Source: Osmia lignaria lignaria (Eukaryota > Arthropoda > Insecta > Hymenoptera > Megachilidae). From it: a DNA stretch of 64,000 nt. Where the stretch lies: NCBI RefSeq assembly GCF_051020975.1, contig NW_027478170.1, positions 1 to 64,000 on the forward strand. Direction: 5' to 3'. Of the stretch, positions 46,073 to 57,760 are shown one piece after another. The position numbers and the translations under genes are program-made. The notes under the pieces were generated by a model. The model had not been told where the DNA came from. It saw only the letters and a program-made list of their open reading frames with translations, and made no database searches. The first letter of the stretch is position 1; each line of letters opens with the position of its first letter.

Positions 46073-49000
46073 AAAAATATCATAGAACATAAAAAGTAGG
46101 AAACTTAATTCTCTACAAAAAAGGTCTCATAACATTTTGCCATAGCTCGCTTCGTTTCCGAGATATTTGCAGATTTATCTCAAGGGAAGGGTCCTGACGG
46201 ACATATTTCGAGATATTTCTTCTTCTTGTTGTTCTTCTTCTGCACAGCTAAGCTGGAAGTGGCATTTACAGCTCGCAATAGTGCAGAGTTATCTCAAAGA
46301 AAGGGGCCACGGTGTTTCTGTATCTCTATTATGTTGGTGCGGCTTCGGAACTTTTAAATATCTTGATATATCTCGAGAACTACGCATCTGATCAAAAAAT
46401 ATCATAGAACATAAAAAGTAGGAAACTTAATTCGCTACAAAAAAGGTCTCCTAACATTTTGCCATAGCTCGCTTCGTTTCCGAGATATTTGCAGATTTAT
46501 CCCAAGGGAAGGGGCCTGAGGGACATATTTCGAGATATTTCTTCTTCTTGTTGTTCTTCTTCTGCACAGCTAAGCTGGAAGTGGCATTTGCAGCTCGCAA
46601 TAGTGCAGAGTTATCTCAAAGAAAGGGGCCACGGTGTTTCTGTATCTCTATTATGTTGGTGCGGCTTCGGAACTTTTAAATATCTTGATATATCTCGAGA
46701 ACTACGCATCTGATCAAAAAATATCATAGAACATAAAAAGTAGGAAACCTAATTCTCTACAAGAAAGGTCTCTTAACATTTTGCCATAGCTCGCTTCGTT
46801 TCCGAGATATTTGCAGATTTATCCCAAGGGAAGGGGCCTGACGGACATATTTCGAGATATTTCTTCTTCTTGTTGTTCTTCTTCTGCACAGCAAAACTGG
46901 AAGTGGCATTTCCAGCTCGCAATAGTGCAGAGTTATCTCAAAGAAAGGGGCCACGGTGTTTCTGTATCTCTATTATGTTGGTGCGGCTTCGGAACTTTTA
47001 AATATCTTGATATATCTCGAGAACTACGCATCTGATCAGAAAATATCATAGAACATAAAAAGTAGGAACCTTAATTCTCTACAAAAAAGGTCTCTTAACA
47101 TTTTGTTATAGCTCGCTTCGTTTCCGAGATATTTGCAGATATATCTCAAGGGAAGGGGCCTGACGGACATATTTCGAGATATTTCTTCTTCTTGTTGTTC
47201 TTCTTCTGCACATCAAAACTGGAAGTGGCATTTCCAGCTCGCAATAGTGCAGAGTTATCTCAAAGAAAGGGGCCACGGTGTTTCTGTATCTCTATTATGT
47301 TGGTGCGGCTTCGGAACTTTTAAATATCTTGATATATCTCGAGAACTACGCATCTGATCAGAAAATATCATAGAACATAAAAAGTAGGAAACCTAATTCT
47401 CTACAAAAAAGGTCTCATAACATTTTGCCATAGCTCGCTTCGTTTCCGAGATATTTGCAGATTTATCCCAAGGGAAGGGGCCTGACGGACATATTTCGAG
47501 ATATTTCTCCTTCTTGTTGTTCTTCTTCTGCACAGCAAAACTGGAAGTGGCATTTCCAGCTCGCAATACTGCAGAGTTATCTCAAAGAAAGGGGCCACGG
47601 TGTTTCTGTATCTCTATTATGTTGGTGCGGCTTCGGAACTTTTAAATATCTTGATATATCTCGAGGACTACGCATCTGATCAGAAAATATCATAGAACAT
47701 AAAAAGTAGGAAACTTAATTCTCTACAAAAAAGGTCTCTTAACATTTTGCCATAGCTCGCTTCGTTTCCGAGATATTTGCAGATATATCTCAAGGGAAGG
47801 GGCCTGACGGACATATTTCGAGATATTTCTTCTTCTTGTTGTTCTTCTTCTGCACAGCAAAACTGGAAGTGGCATTTCCAGCTCGCAATAGTGCAGAGTT
47901 ATCTCAAAGAAAGGGGCCACGGTGTTTCTGTATCTCTATTATGCTGGTGCGGCTTCGGAACTTTTAAATATCTTGATATATCTCGAGAACTACGCATCTG
48001 ATCAAAAAATATCATAGAACATGAAAAGTAGGAAACTTAATTGTCTACAAATACGGTCTCTTAACATTTTGCCATAGCTCGCTTCGTTTCCGAGATATTT
48101 GCAGATTTATCTCAAGGGAAGGGGCCTGACGGACATATTTCGAGATATTTCTTCTTCTTGTTGTTCTTCTTCTGCACAGCTAAGCTGGAAGTGGCATTTG
48201 CAGCTCGCAATAGTGCAGAGTTATCTCAAAGAAAGGGGCCACGGTGTTTCTGTATCTCTATTATGTTGGTGCGGCTTCGGAACTTTTAAATATCTTGATA
48301 TATCTCGAGAACTACGCATCTGATCAAAAAATATCATAGAACATAAAAAGTAGGAAACTTAATTCTCTACAAAAAAGGTCTCATAACATTTTGCCATAGC
48401 TCGCTTCGTTTCCGAGATATTTGCAGATTTATCTCAAGGGAAGGGTCCTGACGGACATATTTCGAGATATTTCTTCTTCTTGTTGCTCTTCTTCTGCACA
48501 GCTAAGCTGGAAGTGGCATTTACAGCTCGCAATAGTGCAGAGTTATCTCAAAGAAAGGGGCCACGGTGTTTCTGTATCTCTATTATGTTGGTGCGGCTTC
48601 GGAACTTTTAAATATCTTGATATATCTCGAGAACTACGCATCTGATCAAAAAATATCATAGAACATAAAAAGTAGGAAACTTAATTCTCTACAAAAAAGG
48701 TCTCCTAACATTTTGCCATAGCTCGCTTCGTTCCCGAGATATTTGCAGATTTATCCCAAGGGAAGGGGCCTGAGGGACATATTTCGAGATATTTCTTCTT
48801 CTTGTTGTTCTTCTTCTGCACAGCTAAGCTGGAAGTGGCATCTGCAGCTCGCAATAGTGCAGAGTTATCTCAAAGAAAGGGGCCACGGTGTTTCTGTATC
48901 TCTATTATGTTGGTGCGGCTTCGGAACTTTTAAATATCTTGATATATCTCGAGAACTACGCATCTGATCAAAAAATATCATAGAACATAAAAAGTAGGAA

Positions 49001-50649
49001 ACCTAATTCTCTACAAAAAAGGTCTCTTAACATTTTGCCATAGCTCGCTTCGTTTCCGAGATATTTGCAGATTTATCCCAAGGGAAGGGGCCTGACGGAC
49101 ATATTTCGAGATATTTCTTCTTCTTGTTGTTCTTCTTCTGCACAGCAAAACTGGAAGTGGCATTTCCAGCTCGCAATAGTGCAGAGTTATCTCAAAGAAA
49201 GGGGCCACGGTGTTTCTGTATCTCTATTATGTTGGTGCGGCTTCGGAACTTTTAAATATCTTGATATATCTCGAGAACTACGCATCTGATCAGAAAATAT
49301 CATAGAACATAAAAAGTAGGAACCTTAATTCTCTACAAAAAAGGTCTCTTAACATTTTGTTATAGCTCGCTTCGTTTCCGAGATATTTGCAGATATATCT
49401 CAAGGGAAGGGGCCTGACGGACATATTTCGAGATATTTCTTCTTCTTGTTGTTCTTCTTCTGCACATCAAAACTGGAAGTGGCATTTCCAGCTCGCAATA
49501 GTGCAGAGTTATCTCAAAGAAAGGGGCCACGGTGTTTCTGTATCTCTATTATGTTGGTGCGGCTTCGGAACTTTTAAATATCTTGATATATCTCGAGAAC
49601 TACGCATCTGATCAAAAAATATCATAGAACATAAAAAGTAGGAAACCTAATTCTCTACAAAAAAGGTCTCTCAACATTTTGCCATAGCTCGCTTCGTTTC
49701 CGAGATATTTGCAGATTTATCCCAAGGGAAGGGGCCTGACGGACATATTTCGAGATATTTCTCCTTCTTGTTGTTCTTCTTCTGCACAGCAAAACTGGAA
49801 GTGGCATTTCCAGCTCGCAATACTGCAGAGTTATCTCAAAGAAAGGGGCCACGGTGTTTCTGTATCTCTATTATGTTGGTGCGGCTTCGGAACTTTTAAA
49901 TATCTTGATATATCTCGAGGACTACGCATCTGATCAGAAAATATCATACAACATAAAAAGTAGGAAACTTAATTCTCTACAAAAAAGGTCTCTTAACATT
50001 TTGCCATAGCTCGCTTCGTTTCCGAGATATTTGCAGATTTATCTCAAGGGAAGGGGCCTGACGGACATATTTCGAGATATTTCCTCTTCTTGTTGTTCTT
50101 CTTCTGCACAGCTAAGCTGGAAGTGGCATTTACAGCTCGCAATAGTGCAGAGTTATCTCAAAGAAAGGGGCCACGGTGTTTCTGTATCTCTATTATGTTG
50201 GTGCGGCTTCGGAACTTTTAAATATCTTGATATATCTCGAGAACTACGCATCTGATCAAAAAATATAATAGAACATAAAAAGTAGGAAACTTAATTCTCT
50301 ACAAAAAAGGTCTCTTAACATTTTGCCATAGCTCGCTTCGTTTCCGAGATATTTGCAGATATATCTCAAGGGAAGGGGCCTGACGGACATATTTCGAGAT
50401 ATTTCTTCTTCTTGTTGTTCTTCTTCTGCACAGCAAAACTGGAAGTGGCATTTCCAGCTCGCAATAGTGCAGAGTTATCTCAAAGAAAGGGGCCACGGTG
50501 TTTCTGTATCTCTATTATGTCGGTGCGGCTTCGGAACTTTTAAATATCTTGATATATCTCGAGAACTACGCATCTGATCAAAAAATATCATAGAACATAA
50601 AAAGTAGGAAACTTAATTCTCTACAAAAAAGGTCTCTTAACATTTTGCC

Positions 50650-53290
50650 ATAGCTCGCTTCGTTTCCGAGATATTTGCAGATATATCTCAAGGGAAGGGG
50701 CCTGAGGGACATATTTCGAGATACTTCTTCTTCTTGTTGTTCTTCTTCTGCACAGCTAAGCTGGAAGTGGCATTTGCAGCTCGCAATAGTGCAGAGTTAT
50801 CTCAAAGAAAGGGGCCACGGTGTTTCTGTATCTCTATTATGTTGGTGCGGCTTCGGAACTTTTAAATATCTTGATATATCTCGAGAACTACGCATCTGAT
50901 CAAAAAATATCATAGAACATAAAAAGTAGGAAACTTAATTCTCTACAAAAAAGGTCTCTTAACATTTTGCCATAGCTCGCTTCGTTTCCGAGATATTTGC
51001 AGATTTATCCCAAGGGAAGGGGCCTGAGGGACATATTTCGAGATATTTCTTCTTCTTGTTGTTCTTCTTCTGCACAGCTAAGCTGGAAGTGGCATTTGCA
51101 GCTCGCAATAGTGCAGAGTTATCTCAAAGAAAGGGGCCACGGTGTTTCTGTATCTCTATTATGTTGGTGCGGCTTCGGAACTTTTAAATATCTTGATATA
51201 TCTCGAGAACTACGCATCTGATCAAAAAATATCATAGAACATAAAAAGTAGGAAACTTAATTCTCTACAAAAAAGGTCTCTTAACATTTTGCCATAGCTC
51301 GCTTCGTTTCCGAGATATTTGCAGATTTATCCCAAGGGAAGGGGCCTGAGGGACATATTTCGAGATATTTCTTCTTCTTGTTGTTCTTCTTCTGCACAGC
51401 TAAGCTGGAAGTGGCATTTGCAGCTCGCAATAGTGCGGAGTTATCTCAAAGAAAGGGGCCACGGTGTTTCTGTATCTCTACAATGTTGGTGCGGCTTCGG
51501 AACTTTTAAATATCTTGATATATCTCGAGAACTACGCATCTGATCAAAAAATATCATAGAACATAAAAAGTAGGAAACTTAATTCTCTGCAAAAAAGGTC
51601 TCTTAACATTTTGCCATAGCTCGCTTCGTTTCCGAGATATTTGCAGATTTATCTCAAGGGAAGGGGCCTGACGGACATATCTCGAGATATTTCTTCTTCT
51701 TGTTGTTCTTCTTCTGCACAGCTAAGCTGGAAGTGGCATTTGCGGCTCGCACTAGTGCAGAGTTATCTCAAAGAAAGGGGCCACGGTGTTTCTGTATCTC
51801 CATTATGTTGGTGCGGCTTCGGAACTTTTAAATATCTTGATATATCTCGAGAACTACGCATCTGATCAAAAAATATCATACCACATAAAAAGTAGGAAAC
51901 TTAATTCTCTACAAAAAAGGTCTCTTAACATTTTGCCATAGCTCGCTTCGTTTCCGAGATATTTGCAGATATATCTCAAGGGAAGGGGCCTGACGGACAT
52001 ATTTCGAGATATTTCTTCTTCTTGTTGTTCTTCTTCTGCACAGCAAAACTGGAAGTGGCATTTCCAGCTCGCAATAGTGCAGAGTTATCTCAAAGAAAGG
52101 GGCCACGGTGTTTCTGTATCTCTATTATGTTGGTGCGGCTTCGGAACTTTTAAATATCTTGATATATCTCGAGGACTACGCATCTGATCAGAAAATATCA
52201 TACAACATAAAAAGTAGGAAACTTAATTCTCTACAAAAAAGGTCTCTTAACATTTTGCCATAGCTCGCTTCGTTTCCGAGATATTTGCAGATTTATCTCA
52301 AGGGAAGGGGCCTGACGGACATATTTCGAGATATTTCCTCTTCTTGTTGTTCTTCTTCTGCACAGCTAAGCTGGAAGTGGCATTTACAGCTCGCAATAGT
52401 GCAGAGTTATCTCAAAGAAAGGGGCCACGGTGTTTCTGTATCTCTATTATGTTGGTGCGGCTTCGGAACTTTTAAATATCTTGATATATCTCGAGAACTA
52501 CGCATCTGATCAAAAAATATCATAGAACATAAAAAGTAGGAAACTTAATTCTCTACAAAAAAGGTCTCTTAACATTTTGCCATAGCTCGCTTCGTTTCCG
52601 AGATATTTGCAGATATATCTCAAGGGAAGGGGCCTGAGGGACATATTTCGAGATACTTCTTCTTCTTGTTGTTCTTCTTCTGCACAGCTAAGCTGGAAGT
52701 GGCATTTGCAGCTCGCAATAGTGCAGAGTTATCTCAAAGAAAGGGGCCACGGTGTTTCTGTATCTCTATTATGTTGGTGCGGCTTCGGAACTTTTAAATA
52801 TCTTGATATATCTCGAGAACTACGCATCTGATCAAAAAATATCATAGAACATAAAAAGTAGGAAACTTAATTCTCTACAAAAAAGGTCTCTTAACATTTT
52901 GCCATAGCTCGCTTCGTTTCCGAGATATTTGCAGATTTATCCCAAGGGAAGGGGCCTGAGGGACATATTTCGAGATATTTCTTCTTCTTGTTGTTCTTCT
53001 TCTGCACAGCTAAGCTGGAAGTGGCATTTGCAGCTCGCAATAGTGCAGAGTTATCTCAAAGAAAGGGGCCACGGTGTTTCTGTATCTCTATTATGTTGGT
53101 GCGGCTTCGGAACTTTTAAATATCTTGATATATCTCGAGAACTACGCATCTGATCAAAAAATATCATAGAACATAAAAAGTAGGAAACTTAATTCTCTAC
53201 AAAAAAGGTCTCTTAACATTTTGCCATAGCTCGCTTCGTTTCCGAGATATTTGCAGATTTATCCCAAGGGAAGGGGCCTGAGGGACATAT
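50650..53290. repeat. Segment repeated at 6-unit spacing (1,932 bp)
   Basis: Units 50675, 50997 and 51319 match 52607, 52929 and the head of 53251 (CCTGAGGGAC with GATACTTC, then two TTTATCCC heads). Unit 53251 then switches to the sequence of 51641. Confidence 0.7.
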
Positions 53291-53339
53291 TTCGAGATAT
53301 TTCTTCTTCTTGTTGTTCTTCTTCTGCACAGCTAAGCTG

Positions 53340-56300
53340 GAAGTGGCATTTGCGGCTCGCACTAGTGCAGAGTTATCTCAAAGAAAGGGGCCACGGTGTT
53401 TCTGTATCTCCATTATGTTGGTGCGGCTTCGGAACTTTTAAATATCTTGATATATCTCGAGAACTACGCATCTGATCAAAAAATATCATACCACATAAAA
53501 AGTAGGAAACTTAATTCTCTACAAGAAAGGTCTCTAAACATTTTGCCATAGCTCGCTTCGTTTCCGAGATATTTGCAGATTTATCTCAAGGGAAGGGCCT
53601 GACGGACATATTTCGAGATATTTCTTCTTCTTGTTGTTCTTCTTCTGCACAGCTAAGCTGGAAGTGGCATTTGCAGGTCGCAATAGTGCAGAGTTATCAC
53701 AAAGAGAGGGGCCACGGTGTTTCTGTATATCTATTATGTTGGTGCGGCTTCGGAACTTTTAAATATCTTGATATATCTCGAGAACTACGCATCTGATCAA
53801 AAAATATCATAGAAGATAATAAGTAGGAAACTTAATTCTCTACAAAAAAGGTCTCCTAACATTTTGCCGTAGCTCGCTTCGTTTCCGAGATATTTGCAGA
53901 TTTATCTCAAGGGAAGGGGCCTGACGGACATATTTCGAGATATTTCTCCTTCTTGTTGTTCTTCTTCTGCACAGCTAAGCTGGAAGTGGCATTTGCGGCT
54001 CGCACTAGTGCAGAGTTATCTCAAAGAAAGGGGCCACGGTGTTTCTGTATCTCTATTATGTTGGTGCGGCTTCGGAACTTTTAAATATCTCGATATATCT
54101 CGAAAACTACGCTTCTGATCGAAAAATATCATAGAACATAAATTGTAGGAAACATAATTCTCTACAAAAAAGGTCTCATAACATTTTGCCATAGCTCGCT
54201 TCGTTTCCGAGATATTTGCAGATTTATCTCAAGGGAAGGGGCCTGACGGACATATTTCGAGATATTTCCTCTTCTTGTTGTTCTTCTTCTGCACAGCTAA
54301 GCTGGAAGTGGCATTTACAGCTCGCAATAGTGCAGAGTTATCTCAAAGAAAGGGGCCACGGTGTTTCTGTATCTCTATTATGTTGGTGCGGCTTCGGAAC
54401 TTGTAAATATCTTGATATATCTCGAGAACTACGCATCTGATCAAAAAATATCATAGAACATAAAAAGTAGGAAACTTAATTCTCTACAAAAAAGGTCTCT
54501 TAACATTTTGCCATAGCTCGCTTCGTTTCCGAGATATTTGCAGATATATCTCAAGGGAAGGGGCCTGACGGACATATTTCGAGATATTTCTTCTTCTTGT
54601 TGTTCTTCTTCTGCACAGCAAAACTGGAAGTGGCATTTCCAGCTCGCAATAGTGCAGAGTTATCTCAAAGAAAGGGGCCACGGTGTTTCTGTATCTCTAT
54701 TATGTTGGTGCGGCTTCGGAACTTTTAAATATCTTGATATATCTCGAGAACTACGCATCTGATCAGAAAATATCATAGAACATAAAGAGTAGGAAACTTA
54801 ATTCTCTACAAAAAAGGTCTCTTAACATTTTGCCATAGCTCGCTTCGTTTCCGAGATATTTGCAGATATATCTCAAGGGAAGGGGCCTGACGGACATATT
54901 TCGAGATATTTCTTCTTCTTGTTGTTCTTCTTCTGCACAGCAAAACTGGAAGTGGCATTTCCAGCTCGCAATAGTGCAGAGTTATCTCAAAGAAAGGGGC
55001 CACGGTGTTTCTGTATCTCTATTATGTTGGTGCGGCTTCGGAACTTTTAAATATCTTGATATATCTCGAGAACTACGCATCTGATCAAAAAATATCATAG
55101 AACATAAAAAGTAGGAAACTTAATTCTCTACAAAAAAGGTCTCTTAACATTTTGCCATAGCTCGCTTCGTTTCCGAGATATTTGCAGATGTATCCCAAGG
55201 GAAGGGGCCTGAGGGACATATTTCGAGATATTTCTTCTTCTTGTTGTTCTTCTTCTGCACAGCTAAGCTGGAAGTGGCATTTCCAGCTCGCAATAGTGCA
55301 GAGTTATCTCAAAGAAAGGGGCCACGGTGTTTCTGTATCTCTATTATGTTGGTGCGGCTTCGGAACTTTTAAATATCTTGATATATCTCGAGAACTACGC
55401 ATCTGATCAAAAAATATCATACAACATAAAAAGTAGGAAACCTAATTCTCTACAAAAAAGGTCTCTTAACATTTTGCCATAGCTCGCTTCGTTTCCGAGA
55501 TATTTGCAGATTTATCTCAAGGGAAGGGGCCTGACGGACATATCTCGAGATATTTCTTCTTCTTGTTGTTCTTCTTCTGCACAGCTAAGCTGGAAGTGGC
55601 ATTTGCGGCTCGCACTAGTGCAGAGTTATCTCAAAGAAAGGGGCCACGGTGTTTCTGTATCTCCATTATGTTGGTGCGGCTTCGGAACTTTTAAATATCT
55701 TGATATATCTCGAGAACTACGCATCTGATCAAAAAATATCATACTACATAAAAAGTAGGAAACTTAATTCTCTACAAGAAAGGTCTCTAAACATTTTGCC
55801 ATAGCTCGCTTCGTTTCCGAGATATTTGCAGATTTATCTCAAGGGAAGGGCCTGACGGACATATTTCGAGATATTTCTTCTTCTTGTTGTTCTTCTTCTG
55901 CACAGCTAAGCTGGAAGTGGCATTTGCAGCTCGCAATAGTGCAGAGTTATCACAAAGAGAGGGGCCACGGTGTTTCTGTATCTCTATTATGTTGGTGCGG
56001 CTTCGGAACGTTTAAATATCTTGATATATCTCAAGAACTACGCATCTGATCAAAAAATATCATAGAAGATAATAAGTAGGAAACTTAATTCTCTACAAAA
56101 AAGGTCTCCTAACATTTTGCCATAGCTCGCTTCGTTTCCGAGATATTTGCAGATTTATCTCAAGGGAAGGGGCCTGACGGACATATTTCGAGATATTTCT
56201 CCTTCTTGTTGTTCTTCTTCTGCACAGCTAAGCTGGAAGTGGCATTTGCGGCTCGCACTAGTGCAGAGTTATCTCAAAGAAAGGGGCCACGGTGTTTCTG

Positions 56301-57760
56301 TATCTCTATTATGTTGGTGCGGCTTCGGAACTTTTAAATATCTCGATATATCTCGAAAACTACGCTTCTGATCAAAAAATATCATAGAACATAAATTGTA
56401 GGAAACATAATTCTCTACAAAAAAGGTCTCATAACATTTTGCCATAGCTCGCTTCGTTTCCGAGATATTTGCAGATTTATCTCAAGGGAAGGGGCCTGAC
56501 GGACATATTTCGAGATATTTCCTCTTCTTGTTGTTCTTCTTCTGCACAGCTAAGCTGGAAGTGGCATTTACAGCTCGCAATAGTGCAGAGTTATCTCAAA
56601 GAAAGGGGCCACGGTGTTTCTGTATCTCTATTATGTTGGTGCGGCTTCGGAACTTGTAAATATCTTGATATATCTCGAGAACCACGCATCTGATCAAAAA
56701 ATATCATAGAACATAAAAAGTAGGAAACTTAATTCTCTACAAAAAAGGTCTCTTAACATTTTGCCATAGCTCGCTTCGTTTCCGAGATATTTGCAGATAT
56801 ATCTCAAGGGAAGGGGCCTGACGGACATATTTCGAGATATTTCTTCTTCTTGTTGTTCTTCTTCTGCACAGCAAAACTGGAAGTGGCATTTCCAGCTCGC
56901 AATAGTGCAGAGTTATCTCAAAGAAAGGGGCCACGGTGTTTCTGTATCTCTATTATGTTGGTGCGGCTTCGGAACTTTTAAATATCTTGATATATCTCGA
57001 GAACTACGCATCTGATCAGAAAATATCATAGAACATAAAGAGTAGGAAACTTAATTCTCTACAAAAAAGGTCTCTTAACATTTTGCCATAGCTCGCTTCG
57101 TTTCCGAGATATTTGCAGATATATCTCAAGGGAAGGGGCCTGACGGACATATTTCGAGATATTTCTTCTTCTTGTTGTTCTTCTTCTGCACAGCAAAACT
57201 GGAAGTGGCATTTCCAGCTCGCAATAGTGCAGAGTTATCTCAAAGAAGGGGGCCACGGTGTTTCTGTATCTCTATTATGTTGGTGCGGCTTCGGAACTTT
57301 TAAATATCTTGATATATCTCGAGAACTACGCATCTGATCAAAAAATATCATAGAACATAAAAAGTAGGAAACTTAATTCTCTACAAAAAAGGTCTCTTAA
57401 CATTTTGCCATAGCTCGCTTCGTTTCCGAGATATTTGCAGATGTATCCCAAGGGAAGGGGCCTGAGGGACATATTTCGAGATATTTCTTCTTCTTGTTGT
57501 TCTTCTTCTGCACAGCTAAGCTGGAAGTGGCATTTCCAGCTCGCAATAGTGCAGAGTTATCTCAAAGAAAGGGGCCACGGTGTTTCTGTATCTCTATTAT
57601 GTTGGTGCGGCTTCGGAACTTTTAAATATCTTGATATATCTCGAGAACTACGCATCTGATCAAAAAATATCATACAACATAAAAAGTAGGAAACCTAATT
57701 CTCTACAAAAAAGGTCTCTTAACATTTTGCCATAGCTCGCTTCGTTTCCGAGATATTTGC
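53340..57760. repeat. 7-unit tandem duplication (2,253 bp)
   Basis: Marker order repeats: TATCTCCATTATG, ACAAGAAAGG with CTCTAAAC, GGGAAGGGCC (1-bp deletion), GTTATCACAAAGAG, AGAAGATAATAAG, TCTCCTTC, AACTTGTAAATATC, two QQ units with CATAAAGAGTAGG between, CAGATGTATCCC and CATACAACAT with AAACCTAATTC. Several private substitutions (for example GCAGGTCGC near 53,676, GAACGTTTAA near 56,009, GAACCACG near 56,682) show the copies have begun to diverge. Confidence 0.85.
53573..53893. repeat. 321-bp unit of the GGG-deletion family (first of five)
   Basis: GGGAAGGGCCTG replaces GGGAAGGGGCCTG near 53,596. Further members are 55826, 58401, 59688 and 62901. Four of the five also share GTTATCACAAAGAGAGG; 58401 has the ordinary GTTATCTCAAAGAAAGG, which suggests its 3' half was replaced by exchange. 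Confidence 0.85.

Larger units (their letters stand above)
45845..46166. repeat. Near-consensus monomer, class S with A tail (reference unit)
   Basis: Used here as the reference unit; it differs from the commonest sequence by one base that I noticed (TCTCATAAC instead of TCTCTTAAC near its end). Order of elements in unit coordinates: a TATCTC motif at 10-15 inside internal repeat copy a (3-28); GAGATA at 44-49; TTC/TTG pyrimidine tract at about 50-75 ending in CACAG (77-81); a GCAATAGTGC near-palindrome at 109-118; internal repeat copy b (117-142); TATCTC at 155-160; TTTAAA; TATATCTCGAGA (201-212); TGATCA (223-228); an A-rich tail; and GAGATA at 316-321. It has 11 CpG dinucleotides against about 12 expected from base composition. 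Confidence 0.95.
45765..49944. repeat. 7-unit-spaced (2,254-bp) duplication of about six units
   Basis: Markers repeat with a constant shift: TAATTGTCTACAAATACGG (45,786/48,040), GGGTCCTGACGG, TCTCCTAAC, AACCTTAATTC with TTTTGTTATAGC, CACATCAAAAC, ATACTGCAG and TCTCGAGGAC. Unit 47777, between the copies, matches 41981 rather than the expected unit. The right edge is near 47,690/49,944 (CATAGAAC versus CATACAAC). Confidence 0.85.
41300..53500. repeat. Zone 6: QQ and TTTATCCC units, 5-, 6-, 7- and 18-unit duplications
   Basis: About 38 units with no B tail. QQ units often follow units whose tail reads TCTCGAGGAC with GATCAGAAAAT. Rare shared variants (CACATCAAAAC, TTTTGTTATAGC, ATACTGCAG, ATGCTGGTGC) trace the copies. 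Confidence 0.75.

Noticed and set aside
45845..46166. Dinucleosome phasing (322 = 2 x 161 bp)
   Set aside because: The two halves of the unit are not similar to each other, and sequence alone gives no phasing evidence; it would need nucleosome mapping.
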